5,849 bases of DNA from an uncultured Rikenellaceae bacterium (GTDB taxonomy: Bacteria > Bacteroidota > Bacteroidia > Bacteroidales > Rikenellaceae). The stretch lies in assembly GCA_947074135.1 (NCBI GenBank), contig CAMTOL010000148.1, positions 1 through 5,849 of the forward strand, written 5' to 3'. Position numbers and translations under genes: made by a program. Positions 5,287 to 5,849 of the stretch are shown here, piece after piece (position 1 is the stretch's first letter; each line of letters begins with the position of its first letter). Below the pieces are notes generated by a model. It was given only the letters and a program-made list of their open reading frames with translations, made no database searches and had not been told where the DNA came from.

Positions 5287-5849
5287 TGGGTCGAAAAAGT
5301 GGATATATTGCGCTGTTGTTGGTTGTAGTTGTTGTCATAGCGATAAGCGCAATTGGGATTCGTAGAGAAGATAACCTAAAGGGTTCGCTGATTTGTAAGG
5401 CGGACTCTGTTTTTATGCCAGTAATCTACTCTAATTCTGTGGATTCTGTCAGAACAGCAAAGACTAATATCAAAAAGTCGTATAAACCTCTTCACATAGA
5501 GCTTAATTCTGCCGATACTTCAGTCTTGAGGCGAGTTTATGGTATCGGTGCTGTCTTTTCAAGACGAATTGTTGATTATAGAGAAAAACTAGGCGGTTAC
5601 TGCTCTGTAGAGCAGTTGAGAGAGGTTCGAGGCATTGACGAAGAGGTGTATGAGAGAATTTTTCGTAATTTTTTTGTCGATAGTGTGCTGATTTCCAAAA
5701 TAAATATTAACTTTGCGACCCAAAACGAGCTGTTATCTCATCCTTACTTCACCCCATCAATGGTGCGAAGGATTGAGAAAGCCAAAAAGAGAGGAGGTTA
5801 TTTTACAAGCCGCAAAGAACTGTTAGATAGAAACATACTACTTGAAACT
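5286..5849 (+). CDS. Membrane-anchored helix-hairpin-helix protein, ComEA-like, partial at the window edge
   Basis: An open frame of 188 codons with no stop before the right edge. Its ATG shares one base with the symporter stop (TAATG). Residues 1-6 are polar or basic and 7-24 form a single hydrophobic helix (GYIALLLVVVVVIAISAI), a likely signal anchor putting the rest in the periplasm. A low-complexity linker (about 25-68) leads to a ComEA-type unit starting IELNSADTSVLRRV (71-84). This unit has hairpins GIG (86-88) and RGID (115-118) and the typical YREKLGGY link (98-105). A second unit starts ININFATQNELL (139-150), but its first hairpin reads HPYFT, lacking the usual glycines. HhH domains bind DNA non-specifically, and ComEA takes part in DNA uptake. 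In Bacteroidota such proteins are widespread and mostly uncharacterised, so a competence role is not established. At least one further unit may lie beyond the window. Confidence 0.85.
   Translation, partial: MGRKSGYIALLLVVVVVIAISAIGIRREDNLKGSLICKADSVFMPVIYSNSVDSVRTAKTNIKKSYKPLHIELNSADTSVLRRVYGIGAVFSRRIVDYREKLGGYCSVEQLREVRGIDEEVYERIFRNFFVDSVLISKININFATQNELLSHPYFTPSMVRRIEKAKKRGGYFTSRKELLDRNILLET

Overview
The window looks like ordinary chromosomal DNA from a member of the Bacteroidota, most likely Bacteroidales. Evidence: moderate-to-low GC, two near-perfect Bacteroidota-type promoters (TTTG, 19-20 bp, TAnnTTTG), A-rich rather than Shine-Dalgarno leaders for most genes, and protein variants typical of that phylum. 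I can identify five protein genes, one cut by the right edge. I see no RNA gene, CRISPR array, insertion sequence or phage gene.

Left part (1-2430, minus strand): a two-gene ABC exporter operon reads leftwards. A well-formed promoter at 2399-2429 drives an ATPase of the NatA/YhaQ type (1375-2286). After a 12-nt gap comes its ABC-2 permease partner of the NatB/YhaP type (61-1362). A perfect TAAGGAGG ribosome site overlaps the ATPase stop codon. Just past the permease stop are a 12-bp direct repeat (37-62) and a perfect hairpin (1-20), which may be the operon's terminator. The exported substrate cannot be read from the sequence.

Middle (2287-3609): the 303-bp gap between the ATPase and nadA holds the nadA terminator (perfect 14-bp stem plus T-tract), evenly spaced A/T tracts, the exporter promoter, and a small dyad at its predicted transcription start. 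nadA (quinolinate synthase, NAD biosynthesis) is on the minus strand at 2590-3534. Its promoter at 3565-3596 shows that the long open frame beginning at 3618 overstates the gene. No other NAD gene is visible.

Right part (3610-5849, plus strand): divergent from nadA is a sodium:alanine symporter (AGCS family) with an unusual ~110-residue soluble insert, predicted periplasmic. Its stop codon overlaps by one base the start of a membrane-anchored helix-hairpin-helix (ComEA-like) protein that runs off the window. The pair is probably co-transcribed and translationally coupled, although their functions have no obvious link.

I did not find a previously undescribed system. The points most worth a second look are the symporter insert, its coupling to a ComEA-like gene, and the compact regulatory architecture of the 2382-2467 promoter region and the 3525-3609 divergent region.
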